A stretch of 64,000 bases of DNA from positions 124,001 through 188,000 of the forward strand of contig NZ_JAGINQ010000001.1 in assembly GCF_017876165.1 (NCBI RefSeq), given 5' to 3'. Shown one piece after another: positions 19,017-29,324 of this stretch. Position numbers and translations under genes: made by a program. The notes beneath the pieces were generated by a model, which was not told the origin of the DNA, ran no database searches, and saw only the letters and a program-made list of their open reading frames with translations. This stretch comes from Azospirillum soli (GTDB taxonomy: Bacteria > Pseudomonadota > Alphaproteobacteria > Azospirillales > Azospirillaceae). Each line of letters opens with the position of its first letter. Within the stretch, counting starts at the first letter, position 1.

Positions 19017-19652
19017 TTGGCCGATTGCCGGCTTTACCTCGTGACGCCGCCGGCTCTTGAGCCGGCGGCGTTCGCGCCGAAACTGGCGGAAGCGCTGGAT
19101 GCGGGCGACGTCGCCTGCGTGCAGCTCCGCCTGAAGGACTGTTCGGACGACGACATCCGCCGGGCCTGCGACGTTCTGCGTCCCATCGCCCAGGACCGCG
19201 AGGTCGCCTTCATCCTGAACGATCACCCGCTGCTGGCCCGCGAGGCGGGCTGCGACGGCGTGCATGTCGGGCAAACCGACACCCCCTACGAACAGGCCCG
19301 CAAGATCGTCGGCAAGGACGCCATCGTCGGCGTGACCTGCCACGACAGCCGCCACCTCGCCATGGAAGCGGGCGAGGCCGGGGCCGACTACGTGGCCTTC
19401 GGGGCCTTCTTCCCGACCACGACCAAGACGGCGGACCACAAGGCGGAACCCGAACTGCTCCAATGGTGGTCGGAGCTGATGGAGGTTCCCTGCGTCGCCA
19501 TCGGCGGCATCACCGCCGACAACTGCGCGCCGCTGGTCAAGGCCGGCGCGGATTTTCTCGCCGTCGTGAACGCCGTGTGGGGCCACCCGGACGGTCCGGG
19601 CGCCGGCGTGAAGGCGCTCAACGCCGCCATCGAAGCGGCCTCTGCTGGGTAA
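19017..19652 (+). CDS. thiE: Thiamine phosphate synthase
   Basis: Joins HMP-pyrophosphate and THZ-phosphate to thiamine phosphate. The 211-aa TIM barrel has [51 protein letters not shown] (shown in parts) and [22 protein letters not shown] chose the TTG at 19017, with GGAG at the end of fba as ribosome site. The final tail is a little long. Its place directly after fba is unusual for thi genes, but the reaction suits the thiamine need of transketolase nearby. Confidence 0.85.
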   Translation: MADCRLYLVTPPALEPAAFAPKLAEALDAGDVACVQLRLKDCSDDDIRRACDVLRPIAQDREVAFILNDHPLLAREAGCDGVHVGQTDTPYEQARKIVGKDAIVGVTCHDSRHLAMEAGEAGADYVAFGAFFPTTTKTADHKAEPELLQWWSELMEVPCVAIGGITADNCAPLVKAGADFLAVVNAVWGHPDGPGAGVKALNAAIEAASAG

Positions 19653-19653
19653 A

Positions 19654-20460
19654 ATGGACCTTTTTTCCGTTGAGATGCTGGCCGCCCTGCTCGGGGTGGG
19701 AATGCTGGCCGGGTTCGTCGATGCCATTGCCGGCGGCGGCGGGTTGCTGACCGTCCCCGCCCTGCTGTGGGCCGGGCTTTCCCCAGCGGAGGCGCTGGCC
19801 ACCAACAAGCTGCAATCGAGCTTCGGGTCCTTCTCCGCCGCGCTGAAGTTCACGCGCGGCGGCGAGGTGAAGCCGCGCGACATGGCCGCGATGATCGCCT
19901 GCACCTTCGTCGGTTCGGCGTTCGGCGCGGTGATCGTGCAGATGCTCGATCCCGGCTTCATGCGCAACGTCATCCCGGTGCTGCTGGTCGGCATCGCCGT
20001 CTATCTGATGGTGTCGCCCAAGGCCGGCGATCTCGATGCGCGCCAGCGCATCGGGGAACGCGCCTTCGCCCTGCTCGCCGGCACCGGCATCGGCTTCTAC
20101 GACGGCTTTTTCGGGCCGGGCACGGGGACCTTCTTCGCGATCTCCTTCGTGTCGCTGCTGGGCTACAACCTGCGCAAGGCGACCGCCCACACCAAGGTGC
20201 TGAACTTCACCAGCAACATCGCCGCGCTGCTGTTCTTCCTGCTGGGCGGGCACATCGTCTGGGCGGTCGGGCTGGTGATGGGGGTCGGCCAGTATCTCGG
20301 CGCGCAGCTTGGCGCGCACATGGTCATCCGCAACGGCGCCGCCATCGTGCGGCCGATGCTGGTGGTCGCCTCGCTCGCCATCACCGCGAAGCTGGTGTGG
20401 ACCGACGAGCACGGCATCGTCCGCAACGCCATCGCCGCCGTCACGGGCTGGTTCGCCTAA
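19654..20460 (+). CDS. TSUP-family permease (TauE/SafE type)
   Basis: Inner-membrane transporter of 268 aa with about eight hydrophobic helices and the family motifs AGFVDAIAGGGGLLTVPALL (N-terminal) and GFYDGFFGPGTGTFFAISFV (second half), the two-fold repeat of TSUP proteins. Substrates in the family are sulfite, sulfoacetate or other small organosulfur anions; the substrate here is unknown. The ATG follows the thiE stop by one base. The 3' end overlaps the convergent antiporter gene by four bases. Confidence 0.88.
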   Translation: MDLFSVEMLAALLGVGMLAGFVDAIAGGGGLLTVPALLWAGLSPAEALATNKLQSSFGSFSAALKFTRGGEVKPRDMAAMIACTFVGSAFGAVIVQMLDPGFMRNVIPVLLVGIAVYLMVSPKAGDLDARQRIGERAFALLAGTGIGFYDGFFGPGTGTFFAISFVSLLGYNLRKATAHTKVLNFTSNIAALLFFLLGGHIVWAVGLVMGVGQYLGAQLGAHMVIRNGAAIVRPMLVVASLAITAKLVWTDEHGIVRNAIAAVTGWFA

Positions 20461-21485
20461 ACAACCATGTGCAGCGCGGCGGCGACGTAGGCGCAATAGC
20501 CCGCCGCGAACAACCCGACCCGCGTGGGCGTGAGGAGGCTGATGCGCGCCTCCCCCGCCACGACCTTGCTGTTCATCGCCATGTAGCCGACCAGCACCAT
20601 GCCGAGAAAGCCGAGGTTCAGCGCGTAGAGCGCCACGTCCCCCACCGCCGCTCCGACGATGCACAGCGGCAGCATCGCCAGCGTCAGCGAGTAGATGCCG
20701 TCCGCCACCGCCGCCGACACTGCGGAGGTCGCCCGCCCCGCCCGCGACAGGCGCCACGCGCTGAAGCTCTCCGGCAGGGCGCAGAGCAGCCCCGTGATGA
20801 ACAGCCCGCCGACGAGGTCGGAGATCCCCAGCGCCTCGTTCACCCGGCGCGAGGCCAGCACCGCCACCAGCGCCCCCGCCGCAATGGCGAGGAACCCTGG
20901 CAAGGCCGCCAGCACCTTGCGGCCGGGCGCGTCGCACTCGACCCGCTCCCCCGGCGCCTTCAGCGCGCGGACCAGATAGGCGCCGCAGGCCAGCGCCAGG
21001 ATCAGCCCGTCCACCGGCTGCAAGCCCTGCCAGCCCGGCGGCAGCGTCAAGGCGGCGAGCAGCAGCACGACCAGCAGATAGGGCAGCACCTGCAGCCACA
21101 CCGCCTGCTCCTTCACCTGCGGCATGGGCTTGGGCGGCGGAACGGAGGCCGGGTCCTCGCGCCGTTCCTCCAGGAGCTTCGACCGGTGCCACCGAGTCGA
21201 CAGATAGGCGATGACGAAGACCAACGGCAACGCCGGCACGTTCGAGCCCAGCGCGGTGCCAAGGCCGATGTCGGGCCAGCCCAGGGCCACGCTGGCGATG
21301 TTGACGGAAATCTCCGGGCTGGCGGTGGCAAGCCCGATCAGCGCCCCTCCGCCGGTCTCCGCCACGCCCCAATGCTTGCGCAAGTCGCCGAGCAAGGCGC
21401 AGACCCGCTGCGATCCCCACTGCATCGCCCCGATTCCCGCCAGGATCAGTCCGAACCAGAGCGCCAAAGCCGCCATTCCATGCAT
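20457..21485 (-). CDS. CaCA-superfamily cation antiporter (Na+/Ca2+ exchanger-like)
   Basis: Inner-membrane protein of 342 aa with about ten helices and two alpha-repeat signatures: GLATASPEISVNIASVALG with GTALGSN in the first half and TGLLCALPESFSAW in the second. The helices are split by a charged cytoplasmic loop near residues 100-125. The ion is inferred from the family. Start at 21485 (MHGMAALALWF) or the ATG three codons later. Convergent with the TSUP gene. Confidence 0.83.
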   Translation of the reverse strand: MHGMAALALWFGLILAGIGAMQWGSQRVCALLGDLRKHWGVAETGGGALIGLATASPEISVNIASVALGWPDIGLGTALGSNVPALPLVFVIAYLSTRWHRSKLLEERREDPASVPPPKPMPQVKEQAVWLQVLPYLLVVLLLAALTLPPGWQGLQPVDGLILALACGAYLVRALKAPGERVECDAPGRKVLAALPGFLAIAAGALVAVLASRRVNEALGISDLVGGLFITGLLCALPESFSAWRLSRAGRATSAVSAAVADGIYSLTLAMLPLCIVGAAVGDVALYALNLGFLGMVLVGYMAMNSKVVAGEARISLLTPTRVGLFAAGYCAYVAAALHMVV

Positions 21486-21671
21486 GACGCCAGCAACAGG
21501 GACGGCCGGGCAAGATCGCGGCGGCGCGCAAGTTCCTTTCACGTCGCCAGCAGCTTTGCTGCGCATGCCATCGGCGCGAGGAGTTCCCCTTGGAAACAAC
21601 CGATCGGGGATGGCATACAATATTTGTGTACCTCATCTGAGGCAGGCTCGCTCAGACTCACCCACAATTGC

Positions 21672-21687
21672 TTTACGTAAACGTCAA
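21672..21687 (+). promoter_or_regulatory. Palindromic operator before the FadL porin (LiuR-like)
   Basis: TTTACGTAAACGTCAA is a near-perfect inverted repeat (TTKACGT-NN-ACGTMAA) centred 51 bp before the FadL start. It resembles the site I recall for LiuR-type MerR regulators of fatty and branched-chain acid use. A weak promoter (TTGCTT, 18-bp spacer, TGTATC) may overlap it, which would fit repression. Confidence 0.55.
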
Positions 21688-21729
21688 TCTGTGTATCAAT
21701 GCGTCAATAACAACGTCAGGGAGAAACGC

Positions 21730-23091
21730 ATGCCCACCAAGACCCCGAAGGCTGCAAGCCTGAAAGCGTACCTTCTGGCCGCCGCCGCCGTGGTCGCCGT
21801 GTCGGCCCCGCTGCCGACGATGGCCGCCGGCTATCTGTTGAAGGAGCAGAGCGCGTCGGGCCAAGGCACCTCGTTCGCGGGCGTGACCGCCAACGCCGCC
21901 GGCGACGCCAGCGCCATGTTCTTCAACCCCGCCGCCATGGGCGCGCTGAAGAGCAACGAGGCCGTCGGCGTGCTGAGCGGCATCTTCCCGACCTCGGAGG
22001 GCAGCAACGCCCGCGCCACCCGCGCCACGCGGCTGGGCGGCGGCCCCATCACCGGCAACACGAACCCCGGCGACATCGGCATGGACGCGCCGATTCCGGC
22101 GGGCTATGCGGTCTTCGCGGTGTCGCCGGACGTGCGGGTCGGCCTTGCCATCACCGCGCCCTGGGGGTTGGCCACCGATTATCCGGAGAACTGGGTCGGG
22201 CGCTATCACGGCATCCATTCCAGCCTGCGGACCATTAACATCAACCCGACGGTCTCCTATGAGATCATGCCGCAGCTGACCCTGGGCGCCGGCCTTCAGT
22301 TCCAGTACGCGAAGGCGCGGCTGAGCCAGGGCATCGATTTCGGTTCCATCCTCGCCGCCCAGGGTGCCGCGGTCCGTCCGGGGTCGATCGACGGCGTCGG
22401 CGAGGTGAAGGGCGACGACTGGGGCTTCGGCTTCACCGCCGGCATGCTGTACGAGCCGGTGAAGGGAACCCGCTTCGGCGTGTCCTACCGCTCCTCCGTC
22501 TCGCACGAGCTGGACGGCGATGGAAAGTTCGAGGGCGTACCGGCCGTACCGGCCCTGCGCGCCAGCTTCGCCGCCACCACCGCGAAGGCGAAGGTGACGA
22601 CCCCGGACATCATCTCCTTCGGCGCCTACCACGAGCTGAACAGCCAGTGGGCGGTGATGGCGGACGCGCAATGGACCAACTGGTCGCGCTTCAAGGAGTT
22701 GCGCATCCGCTACGGCAACCCGCTGCGCGCCGATTCGCTGACCGAGGAGCACTGGGACGATTCCTGGTTCTTCGCGCTCGGCGCCGCCTACAAGTGGAAT
22801 GAGAAGCTGACGCTGCGCGCCGGCGTCGCCTACGACCAGACCCCGGTCACCGACCAGCACCGCACCCCGCGCATCCCGGACGAGGACCGCTACTGGGTGT
22901 CGCTGGGCTTCGGCTACCAGCTCACCGACAGCATTCGGACCGATGTCGGCTACACCCACATCTTCGCCGACAAGGCCAAGGTGGACCTGCGCGACAACCT
23001 GACCGGCGCGGACGCCTTCCGCGGCAATCTCCAGGCCGACTACAAGGCGCACGTGGACATCATCGCGGTTCAGACCAAGATCACGTTCTAA
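21730..23091 (+). CDS. FadL/TodX-type outer-membrane transport porin
   Basis: Beta-barrel for uptake of long-chain fatty acids or other hydrophobic compounds. The 453-aa product has a signal peptide ending near MAA-GYLLKEQS (about residue 37), then the family N-terminal hatch ASGQGTSFAGVTANAAGDASAMFFNPAAM (shown here as the GTSFAG and MFFNPAAM blocks). It ends in a strand finishing in Phe (VQTKITF), typical of outer-membrane barrels. The start at 21730 follows GGGAGAA. An operator-like palindrome lies upstream and an AcuI-like gene downstream. Confidence 0.9.
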   Translation: MPTKTPKAASLKAYLLAAAAVVAVSAPLPTMAAGYLLKEQSASGQGTSFAGVTANAAGDASAMFFNPAAMGALKSNEAVGVLSGIFPTSEGSNARATRATRLGGGPITGNTNPGDIGMDAPIPAGYAVFAVSPDVRVGLAITAPWGLATDYPENWVGRYHGIHSSLRTININPTVSYEIMPQLTLGAGLQFQYAKARLSQGIDFGSILAAQGAAVRPGSIDGVGEVKGDDWGFGFTAGMLYEPVKGTRFGVSYRSSVSHELDGDGKFEGVPAVPALRASFAATTAKAKVTTPDIISFGAYHELNSQWAVMADAQWTNWSRFKELRIRYGNPLRADSLTEEHWDDSWFFALGAAYKWNEKLTLRAGVAYDQTPVTDQHRTPRIPDEDRYWVSLGFGYQLTDSIRTDVGYTHIFADKAKVDLRDNLTGADAFRGNLQADYKAHVDIIAVQTKITF

Positions 23092-23183
23092 GCACATCGG
23101 CGACACGGGTGGGCGCTTGCCCGCCCGTGCGCGCATGCTAGGCTTCCTCCCAATCAACAGCATCAGGGAGAGAGGAGCCGAGC

Positions 23184-24191
<1,008 letters not shown>

Positions 24192-24201
24192 GGCTCACAT
24201 T

Positions 24202-24317
24202 CCCTCTCCCCTCTGGGGAGAGGGTCAGGGTGAGGGGGAAACGCCAAGATCGCGAACATATGTCCGGCCTCGCGGCCGCCCCCTCATCCCAACCCTTCTC
24301 CTCAGGGGGGAGAAGGG
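24202..24317. repeat. Inverted-repeat element, related to the repeats bounding the ruvC cassette
   Basis: Left unit 24202-24238 is CCCTCTCCCCTCTGGGGAGAGGG followed by TCAGGGTGAGGGGG (two parts of one run). Right unit 24279-24317 is an inverted relative with hairpin CCCTTCTCC/GGAGAAGGG and GGGATGAGGGGG. The core of about 40 bp has no gene. The first hairpin shares CCCTCTCCC/GGGAGAGGG with the ruvC repeats. It separates acuI from the convergent epmA and may terminate both. Confidence 0.75.
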
Positions 24318-24327
24318 CTTTGGTCGT

Positions 24328-25377
24328 TCATCCCGCCACCGGCAGCCACAGCACGTCCTCGATGCTCTCCGCGCCGCTGCACAGCATGACCAGCCGGTCA
24401 AAGCCCATGGCGATGCCGCTGCTTTCCGGCATGCCGTGTTCCAGCGCCGCGAGGAAATCCTCGTCCACCGGGAAGCGCTCGCCATAGAGGCGCTGCTTCA
24501 GGTCCATGTCGGCCTCGAAGCGGGCGCGCTGGGCCGCCGGATCAGTCAGCTCGCCGAAGGCGTTCGCCAGTTCCAGCCCGCAGGCGTACAGCTCGAACCG
24601 TTCGGCGACGCGCGGATCTTCGGGCTTCGGGCGGGACAGCGCGGCCATGCACACCGGATAGTCGGTCAGCACGCAGGGAACGCCGGCCCCCAAATGCGGT
24701 TCGATGCGGTCGAACATCACGCGGAAGACGATGTCCTCCCACCGGTCGCCGTCGTGCGGGTGGATTCCGGCCCGCTGCGCCACCGCAGCCAGCGGCGCCG
24801 GGTCCGGGTCATGCGTGCCGTCGAAGGTCGCCAGCAGGTCGATGCCGGCATACTCTAGAAAGGCGTCCTGCACGGTCAGGACGCGCCAGGGCTGGAACGG
24901 GTCGCAGTCCATGCCGCGAAACACGAACCGCTGCCGCCCCGCCGCCTCGGCCGACGCGCGCACCAACTCCTCGCAATCCGCGATCAGCGCGCGGTAACCC
25001 TCCCCCGCCCGATACCATTCGAGCATGGAGAATTCCGGGGAATGCGTCCCCGACCGCTCGCCGTTCCGGAAGACGTGCGCCAGCTGATAGAGGCGCGGTA
25101 CGCCGGCCACCAGCAGCTTCTTCATGGCGAATTCGGGGCTGGTGTGCAGGTACAGCCGGCGGCGGTCGTCCGGGTGTGGCCCCTGCAAATCCGTCGCGAA
25201 GGCCTGGAGGTGCGGTTCCATGCCCGGCGACACCTGAAGGGCCGGCGTGTCCACCTCGACGAAGGCGCGCTCCTCGAAGAAGCGGCGCATGGCCCCCAGC
25301 ACGCGGCCCCGCACGGCCAGATGCGGGCGGCGGCGGGCGAAAATCTCGGGCTTCCAGGGGGGCGGGACGGTGCTCAT
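24328..25377 (-). CDS. epmA: EF-P lysine aminoacylase EpmA (GenX/PoxA)
   Basis: Class II LysRS paralogue without an anticodon domain that attaches (R)-beta-lysine to a lysine of EF-P. The 349-aa product has motif 2 RLYQLAHVFRNGERSGTHSPEF, EFSMLEWYRAGEGY and motif 3 SSGIAMGFDRLVML. It is divergent from efp (25577). EpmB, which makes beta-lysine, is not in the window. Confidence 0.92.
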   Translation of the reverse strand: MSTVPPPWKPEIFARRRPHLAVRGRVLGAMRRFFEERAFVEVDTPALQVSPGMEPHLQAFATDLQGPHPDDRRRLYLHTSPEFAMKKLLVAGVPRLYQLAHVFRNGERSGTHSPEFSMLEWYRAGEGYRALIADCEELVRASAEAAGRQRFVFRGMDCDPFQPWRVLTVQDAFLEYAGIDLLATFDGTHDPDPAPLAAVAQRAGIHPHDGDRWEDIVFRVMFDRIEPHLGAGVPCVLTDYPVCMAALSRPKPEDPRVAERFELYACGLELANAFGELTDPAAQRARFEADMDLKQRLYGERFPVDEDFLAALEHGMPESSGIAMGFDRLVMLCSGAESIEDVLWLPVAG

Positions 25378-25576
25378 GGTGGTTCCTTACCAGACGACGG
25401 CAGGCCGGGAAAACCGACAATCCGTGGTGCCGGACACCGGCTTTCGCCGGTTTATCGGGAGTAATGCCGCGCAAAGATGGCGGATCGGGTGGAAATAGTA
25501 CCCGCCCAGCGTTGCCTAAGGCCGGGCAAGCTGCTAGGTTCCGCGCCGCCTGTCTCCTGGAAATCACGAGTACGCC

Positions 25577-26143
25577 ATGAAGGTCAACGCCAACACGATG
25601 CGAGCCGGCCATGTGCTGGAGCATAACGGAAAGCTCTGGGTCATCACGAAGACCGCCATTGTCCAGCCCGGCAAGGGTGGCGCCTTCATCCAGTTGGAAA
25701 TGAAGGATGTGCGCACCGGCACGAAGTCGATCGAGCGCTTCCGCACCCAGGAGACGGTCGAGCGCGCCCGCCTGGACGAGCACGAGATGACCTTCCTCTT
25801 CGCCGAGGGTGACGCGTTCACCTTCATGGACAAGGAAAGCTTCGAGCAGGTCACCATCCCGCGCGACATCGTCGGCGAGCAGGCCGTGTTCCTCCAGGAC
25901 GGCATGGAAGTCACCGTGCAGAGCTTCGAAGGCGCTCCGCTGGGCGTCGAGATCCCGGGCAAGGTGACCCTGCGGATCGAAGAGGCCGACCCGGTCGTGA
26001 AGGGTCAGACCGCCTCCTCGTCCTACAAGCCGGCCAAGCTGGAGAACGGCGTGTCGATCCTGGTGCCGCCGCACATCGAGGCGGGCACCCGCGTCGTGGT
26101 CGACACCCAGACCGGCGAGTACGTCGAGCGCGCCAAGGACTAA
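25577..26143 (+). CDS. efp: Translation elongation factor P
   Basis: Relieves ribosome stalling at polyproline stretches, which matters in a genome with proteins such as the Pro-rich TolA. The 188-aa product has three domains; the modification site is Lys33 in the loop QPGKGGAF, equivalent to E. coli Lys34. The C-terminal block LVPPHIEAGTRVVVDTQTGEY is conserved. A terminator follows, and epmA is divergent upstream, consistent with beta-lysylation. Confidence 0.96.
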   Translation: MKVNANTMRAGHVLEHNGKLWVITKTAIVQPGKGGAFIQLEMKDVRTGTKSIERFRTQETVERARLDEHEMTFLFAEGDAFTFMDKESFEQVTIPRDIVGEQAVFLQDGMEVTVQSFEGAPLGVEIPGKVTLRIEEADPVVKGQTASSSYKPAKLENGVSILVPPHIEAGTRVVVDTQTGEYVERAKD

Positions 26144-26160
26144 GCATCCCTGGTTTTTGC

Positions 26161-26202
26161 ACACCGGCTCTCGCATCCCGCGGGGGCCGGTGTATTCTTT
26201 TT
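26161..26202 (+). terminator. Rho-independent terminator after efp
   Basis: ACACCGGC (26161-26168) pairs with GCCGGTGT (26186-26193), followed by ATTCTTTTT. Lies 17 bp past the efp stop. Confidence 0.72.
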
Positions 26203-26244
26203 CCGGTTCCGCCCTCAAAGAAGCACGAGTTAGAGAAGCACGCC

Positions 26245-27078
26245 ATGGCCACCCGTTCCGCCCTCATCAACGTCATGGTCCGCGCCGCCGAGAAGGCGGC
26301 CCGTGGTCTCGTCCGCGACTTCGGCGAGGTCGAACACCTCCAGGTCTCCCGCAAGGGCCCGGCGGACTTCGTCTCCGCCGCCGACATGAAGGCGGAAAAG
26401 CTGCTGCGCGAGGAGCTGCAGAAGGCCCGCCCCGACTTCGGCTTCCTGATGGAGGAAACCGGCGCCAGCAAGGGCCGCGATCCCAGCACCCGCTGGATCG
26501 TCGATCCGCTGGACGGCACCACCAACTTCCTGCACGGCCTGCCGCACTGGGCCATCTCCATCGCGGTGGAGAAGAACGACGAGATCGTCGCCGGCGTGGT
26601 GTACGAGCCGGTGCACGACCAGATGTTCTGGGCGGAAAAGGGCCAGGGCGCCTTCCTGAACCACCAGCGCCTGCGCGTGTCGGAGCGGCGCCAGCTGGGC
26701 GACGCGGTGATCGCCACCGGCATGCCGTTCAAGGGGCGCGGCGACCACGCCGGCTTCCTGGTCGAGGCCGAGGCCATCATGAAGGAGGTCGCGGGCATCC
26801 GCCGCTTCGGCGCCGCCTCGCTCGACCTCGCCTTCGTGGCGGCGGGCCGCTTCGACGGCTTCTGGGAGCGTGGCCTCAGCCCGTGGGACGTGGCGGCCGG
26901 CCAGCTGCTGGTCACCGAGGCCGGCGGCTTCGTGGGTGAGATCGGCGGCGGCCGCAACCCGGTGTTCGGCGGTTCGGTCCTGGCGGCCAACGCCCACCTG
27001 CACCTGCCGATCGCCAAGATCCTGCGCAGCGTCGCCGAAAAGAAGGCCGGCCCGGCACCCAGCACCGCCGGGGCCTAA
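26245..27078 (+). CDS. suhB: Inositol monophosphatase family protein (SuhB)
   Basis: Mg2+-dependent sugar phosphatase. The 277-aa product has the metal sites DFVSAADMKAEK, GFLMEETGASKG, WIVDPLDGTTNFLHGLPHW and GLSPWDVAAGQLLVTEAGG. In bacteria SuhB also acts in rRNA transcription antitermination. It lies downstream of efp and upstream of the OmpA-like gene on the same strand. Confidence 0.92.
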   Translation: MATRSALINVMVRAAEKAARGLVRDFGEVEHLQVSRKGPADFVSAADMKAEKLLREELQKARPDFGFLMEETGASKGRDPSTRWIVDPLDGTTNFLHGLPHWAISIAVEKNDEIVAGVVYEPVHDQMFWAEKGQGAFLNHQRLRVSERRQLGDAVIATGMPFKGRGDHAGFLVEAEAIMKEVAGIRRFGAASLDLAFVAAGRFDGFWERGLSPWDVAAGQLLVTEAGGFVGEIGGGRNPVFGGSVLAANAHLHLPIAKILRSVAEKKAGPAPSTAGA

Positions 27079-27246
27079 GCCGAAAAGCCTTAATGTCCAA
27101 AGGGGTATGACGGCCGCGCTTTGGTGGAGAGACCCGCCGCGCGGCCCGATGGGCGTTGTCGCTAAGCCAATCGAAGGGCTATGGTATCGACGCTTTTCCG
27201 TGTAATTGGGATCTCTGCGCTGGTCACCAGGAGGATTGTCGGACGC

Positions 27247-28044
27247 ATGAGCCGTTCTCCGAATGCGCCCAAGGGGCGGACGGCAGTGTTGCGCGTCCTG
27301 CAAGCCGCCGCATCCGCGACGGCGATCATCGCCGCCGGAACGATGCCGGCCGGCGCACAGGTCAACATCACCGTGTCCAAGGCGGACAGCGCTCCGGCGG
27401 ACACCCGCAAGCTGACGCTGGAGACAGCGAAGCCCCTGCCCGTCCCGCCGCGCCCGGACATCCGCACGCCGGCCCCGGTGAAGGCCGCGCCGCGCTTCGT
27501 GACGCCGAAGGTTCTGGAAGCCCCGCCGCCGCCCGACATCGTGGTCGGCGCAACGCCGGCTCCGCCCCCGCCGGTCGTCGGCGCGCCGCCCGCGCAGACC
27601 GCGACGAAGTCCGAACCCGCGCCGGCCGCTGCCACGCCCGCTCCGGCGCCGAAAACCGAGGCCGCAGCGACCGAGACCGCCGCCCTGCCCCCGCCGGCAG
27701 CGCCGTCCGCCGCTCAGCCGGCGGCGCCGAAGTCCGCGCCGCTCAGCGTCGTGTTCGACGCCTCGGTCTCCAGCCTGCCGGATGCGGCGGAGTCCACGCT
27801 GGCCGAGGTTGCCGAGCGGATGCGCGCCAACGAACTGCTGCGGCTGCAACTGCGCTCCTACGCCAGCGGCACGCCGGAGACCGCGCGCGAGGCGCGGCAG
27901 CTGTCGCTGGCCCGCGCGCTGGCGATGCGCGAGCGGCTGACCGCCTTCGGCATCCGCAGCACCCGCATCGACGTGCGGGCGCTGGGGCTGGAATCCGGCG
28001 GCGGTCCGGCCGACCGGATCGACATCGACTATCTCAACGAGTGA
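27247..28044 (+). CDS. OmpA-family C-terminal domain protein
   Basis: The 265-aa product has a basic N-terminus and hydrophobic segment (about 20-38, ending GAQ, probably a signal peptide), a Pro/Ala-rich linker (about 50-160) and an OmpA-like domain (about 163-265; SVVFDASVSSLPDAAESTL, ARALAMRERLTAFGI). Start chosen at the ATG at 27247, downstream of AGGAGG with a 12-nt spacing; a start at 27181 is also open. A periplasmic peptidoglycan-binding role is inferred. The two genes downstream encode a motor-like pair. Confidence 0.75.
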   Translation: MSRSPNAPKGRTAVLRVLQAAASATAIIAAGTMPAGAQVNITVSKADSAPADTRKLTLETAKPLPVPPRPDIRTPAPVKAAPRFVTPKVLEAPPPPDIVVGATPAPPPPVVGAPPAQTATKSEPAPAAATPAPAPKTEAAATETAALPPPAAPSAAQPAAPKSAPLSVVFDASVSSLPDAAESTLAEVAERMRANELLRLQLRSYASGTPETAREARQLSLARALAMRERLTAFGIRSTRIDVRALGLESGGGPADRIDIDYLNE

Positions 28045-28112
28045 GTCTGACCGACTGAGCTCCGCCGACTGAGCCTGCCCGCCCTCTGACGTTTCCCTGG
28101 AAGAGTGAGCTT

Positions 28113-29303
28113 ATGGCCGCCATCGCCCCGTACCGAACGCTGGAGGAACCTTCCCCGATGATGCGCCCGGAGCGCTTCCTGACACGGATGATCCTGTTTC
28201 TGGTGGTCGTGGGGGGCGTGGCCGCTCTGCTGTTCCCGGCGTTGCGCGCCGCCTTCATGAACAACCCGGCGCTGAACGGGCTGATCCTGGGCACGTTGCT
28301 GGCCGGCATCCTCTTCATCTTCCGCCAAGTCCTGATGCTGCGCCCCGAAGTGGCGTGGCTGGAGCATTTCCAGACCGGCGGCGCCCCCGCCACCGGGCCG
28401 GAGCCGGTTCTGCTCGCCCCCATGGCGCGCATGCTGGGCGAGCGGCGCGGGCGGCTGACCCTGTCGGCGCTGTCCATGCGCTCCCTGCTCGACGGCATCG
28501 CCTCCCGCCTGGACGAATCGCGGGAGCTGTCGCGCTACCTGATCGGCCTGCTGATCTTCCTCGGCCTGCTCGGCACCTTCTGGGGCCTGCTGCACACGGT
28601 GCAGTCGGTCGGGTCGGTCATCGGCGGGCTGTCGGTGCAGGGCGGCGATGTCGGGTCCATGTTCAACAACCTCCAGCAAGGGCTGGAAGCGCCGCTGACC
28701 GGCATGGGCACGGCCTTCAGCTCCTCCCTGTTCGGCCTGGCCGGCTCCCTCGTCCTGGGTTTCCTGGAGCTTCAGGCGAGCCAGGCGCACAACCGCTTTT
28801 TCCAGGACGTGGAGGACTGGCTGTCCGGCGCCACGCGCCTGTCCAGCGGGGCCGGCGGCGGGTTCGAGACCGGCGACCAAGCGGTGCCCGCTTATCTGCA
28901 AGCCCTGCTGGAGCAGACGGCGGAGAACCTCGACTCGCTCCAGCGCACCGTCGCCACCGCCGAGGAGGGCCGGCGCGCCGCCAACGCGAACCTGCTGGCG
29001 CTGACTGAACGGATCAGCACGCTGACCGACCAGATGCGCGCCGAACAGCAGCTTCTTCTGCGCCTCGGCGAAAGCCAACTGGAGATGAAGAACCTGCTGG
29101 ACCGCCTGTCGGAGGCGGCCATCAGCGGCTTCGACGACGCCTCGCGCCAGCATCTGAGGAATATGGACATCTACCTCGCCCGCATGGTCGAGGAGTCGTC
29201 CAGCGGCCGTGTTCAGGCCGTGCAGGACATACGCAGCGAGATCAAGCTGCTCGCCCGCACCATCGCCGCCCTGGCGGAGGCTGAGGACGCGCAACAGCGC
29301 TGA
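28113..29303 (+). CDS. TolQ/MotA/ExbB-like membrane protein with cytoplasmic coiled coil
   Basis: The 396-aa product has two N-terminal helices (about 25-45 and 53-72) and two more (about 145-168 and 205-230), the second pair carrying FLGLLGTFWGLLHTVQSV and GMGTAFSSSLFGLAGSLVLGF, as in proton-channel proteins. After residue 250 it is a long coiled coil with regular heptads. A flagellar role is unlikely because no flagellar gene is near. It is paired with the MotB-like gene that follows. Function unknown. Confidence 0.75.
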   Translation: MAAIAPYRTLEEPSPMMRPERFLTRMILFLVVVGGVAALLFPALRAAFMNNPALNGLILGTLLAGILFIFRQVLMLRPEVAWLEHFQTGGAPATGPEPVLLAPMARMLGERRGRLTLSALSMRSLLDGIASRLDESRELSRYLIGLLIFLGLLGTFWGLLHTVQSVGSVIGGLSVQGGDVGSMFNNLQQGLEAPLTGMGTAFSSSLFGLAGSLVLGFLELQASQAHNRFFQDVEDWLSGATRLSSGAGGGFETGDQAVPAYLQALLEQTAENLDSLQRTVATAEEGRRAANANLLALTERISTLTDQMRAEQQLLLRLGESQLEMKNLLDRLSEAAISGFDDASRQHLRNMDIYLARMVEESSSGRVQAVQDIRSEIKLLARTIAALAEAEDAQQR

Positions 29304-29324
29304 CGCGAAAAAGGATAACCGGCC

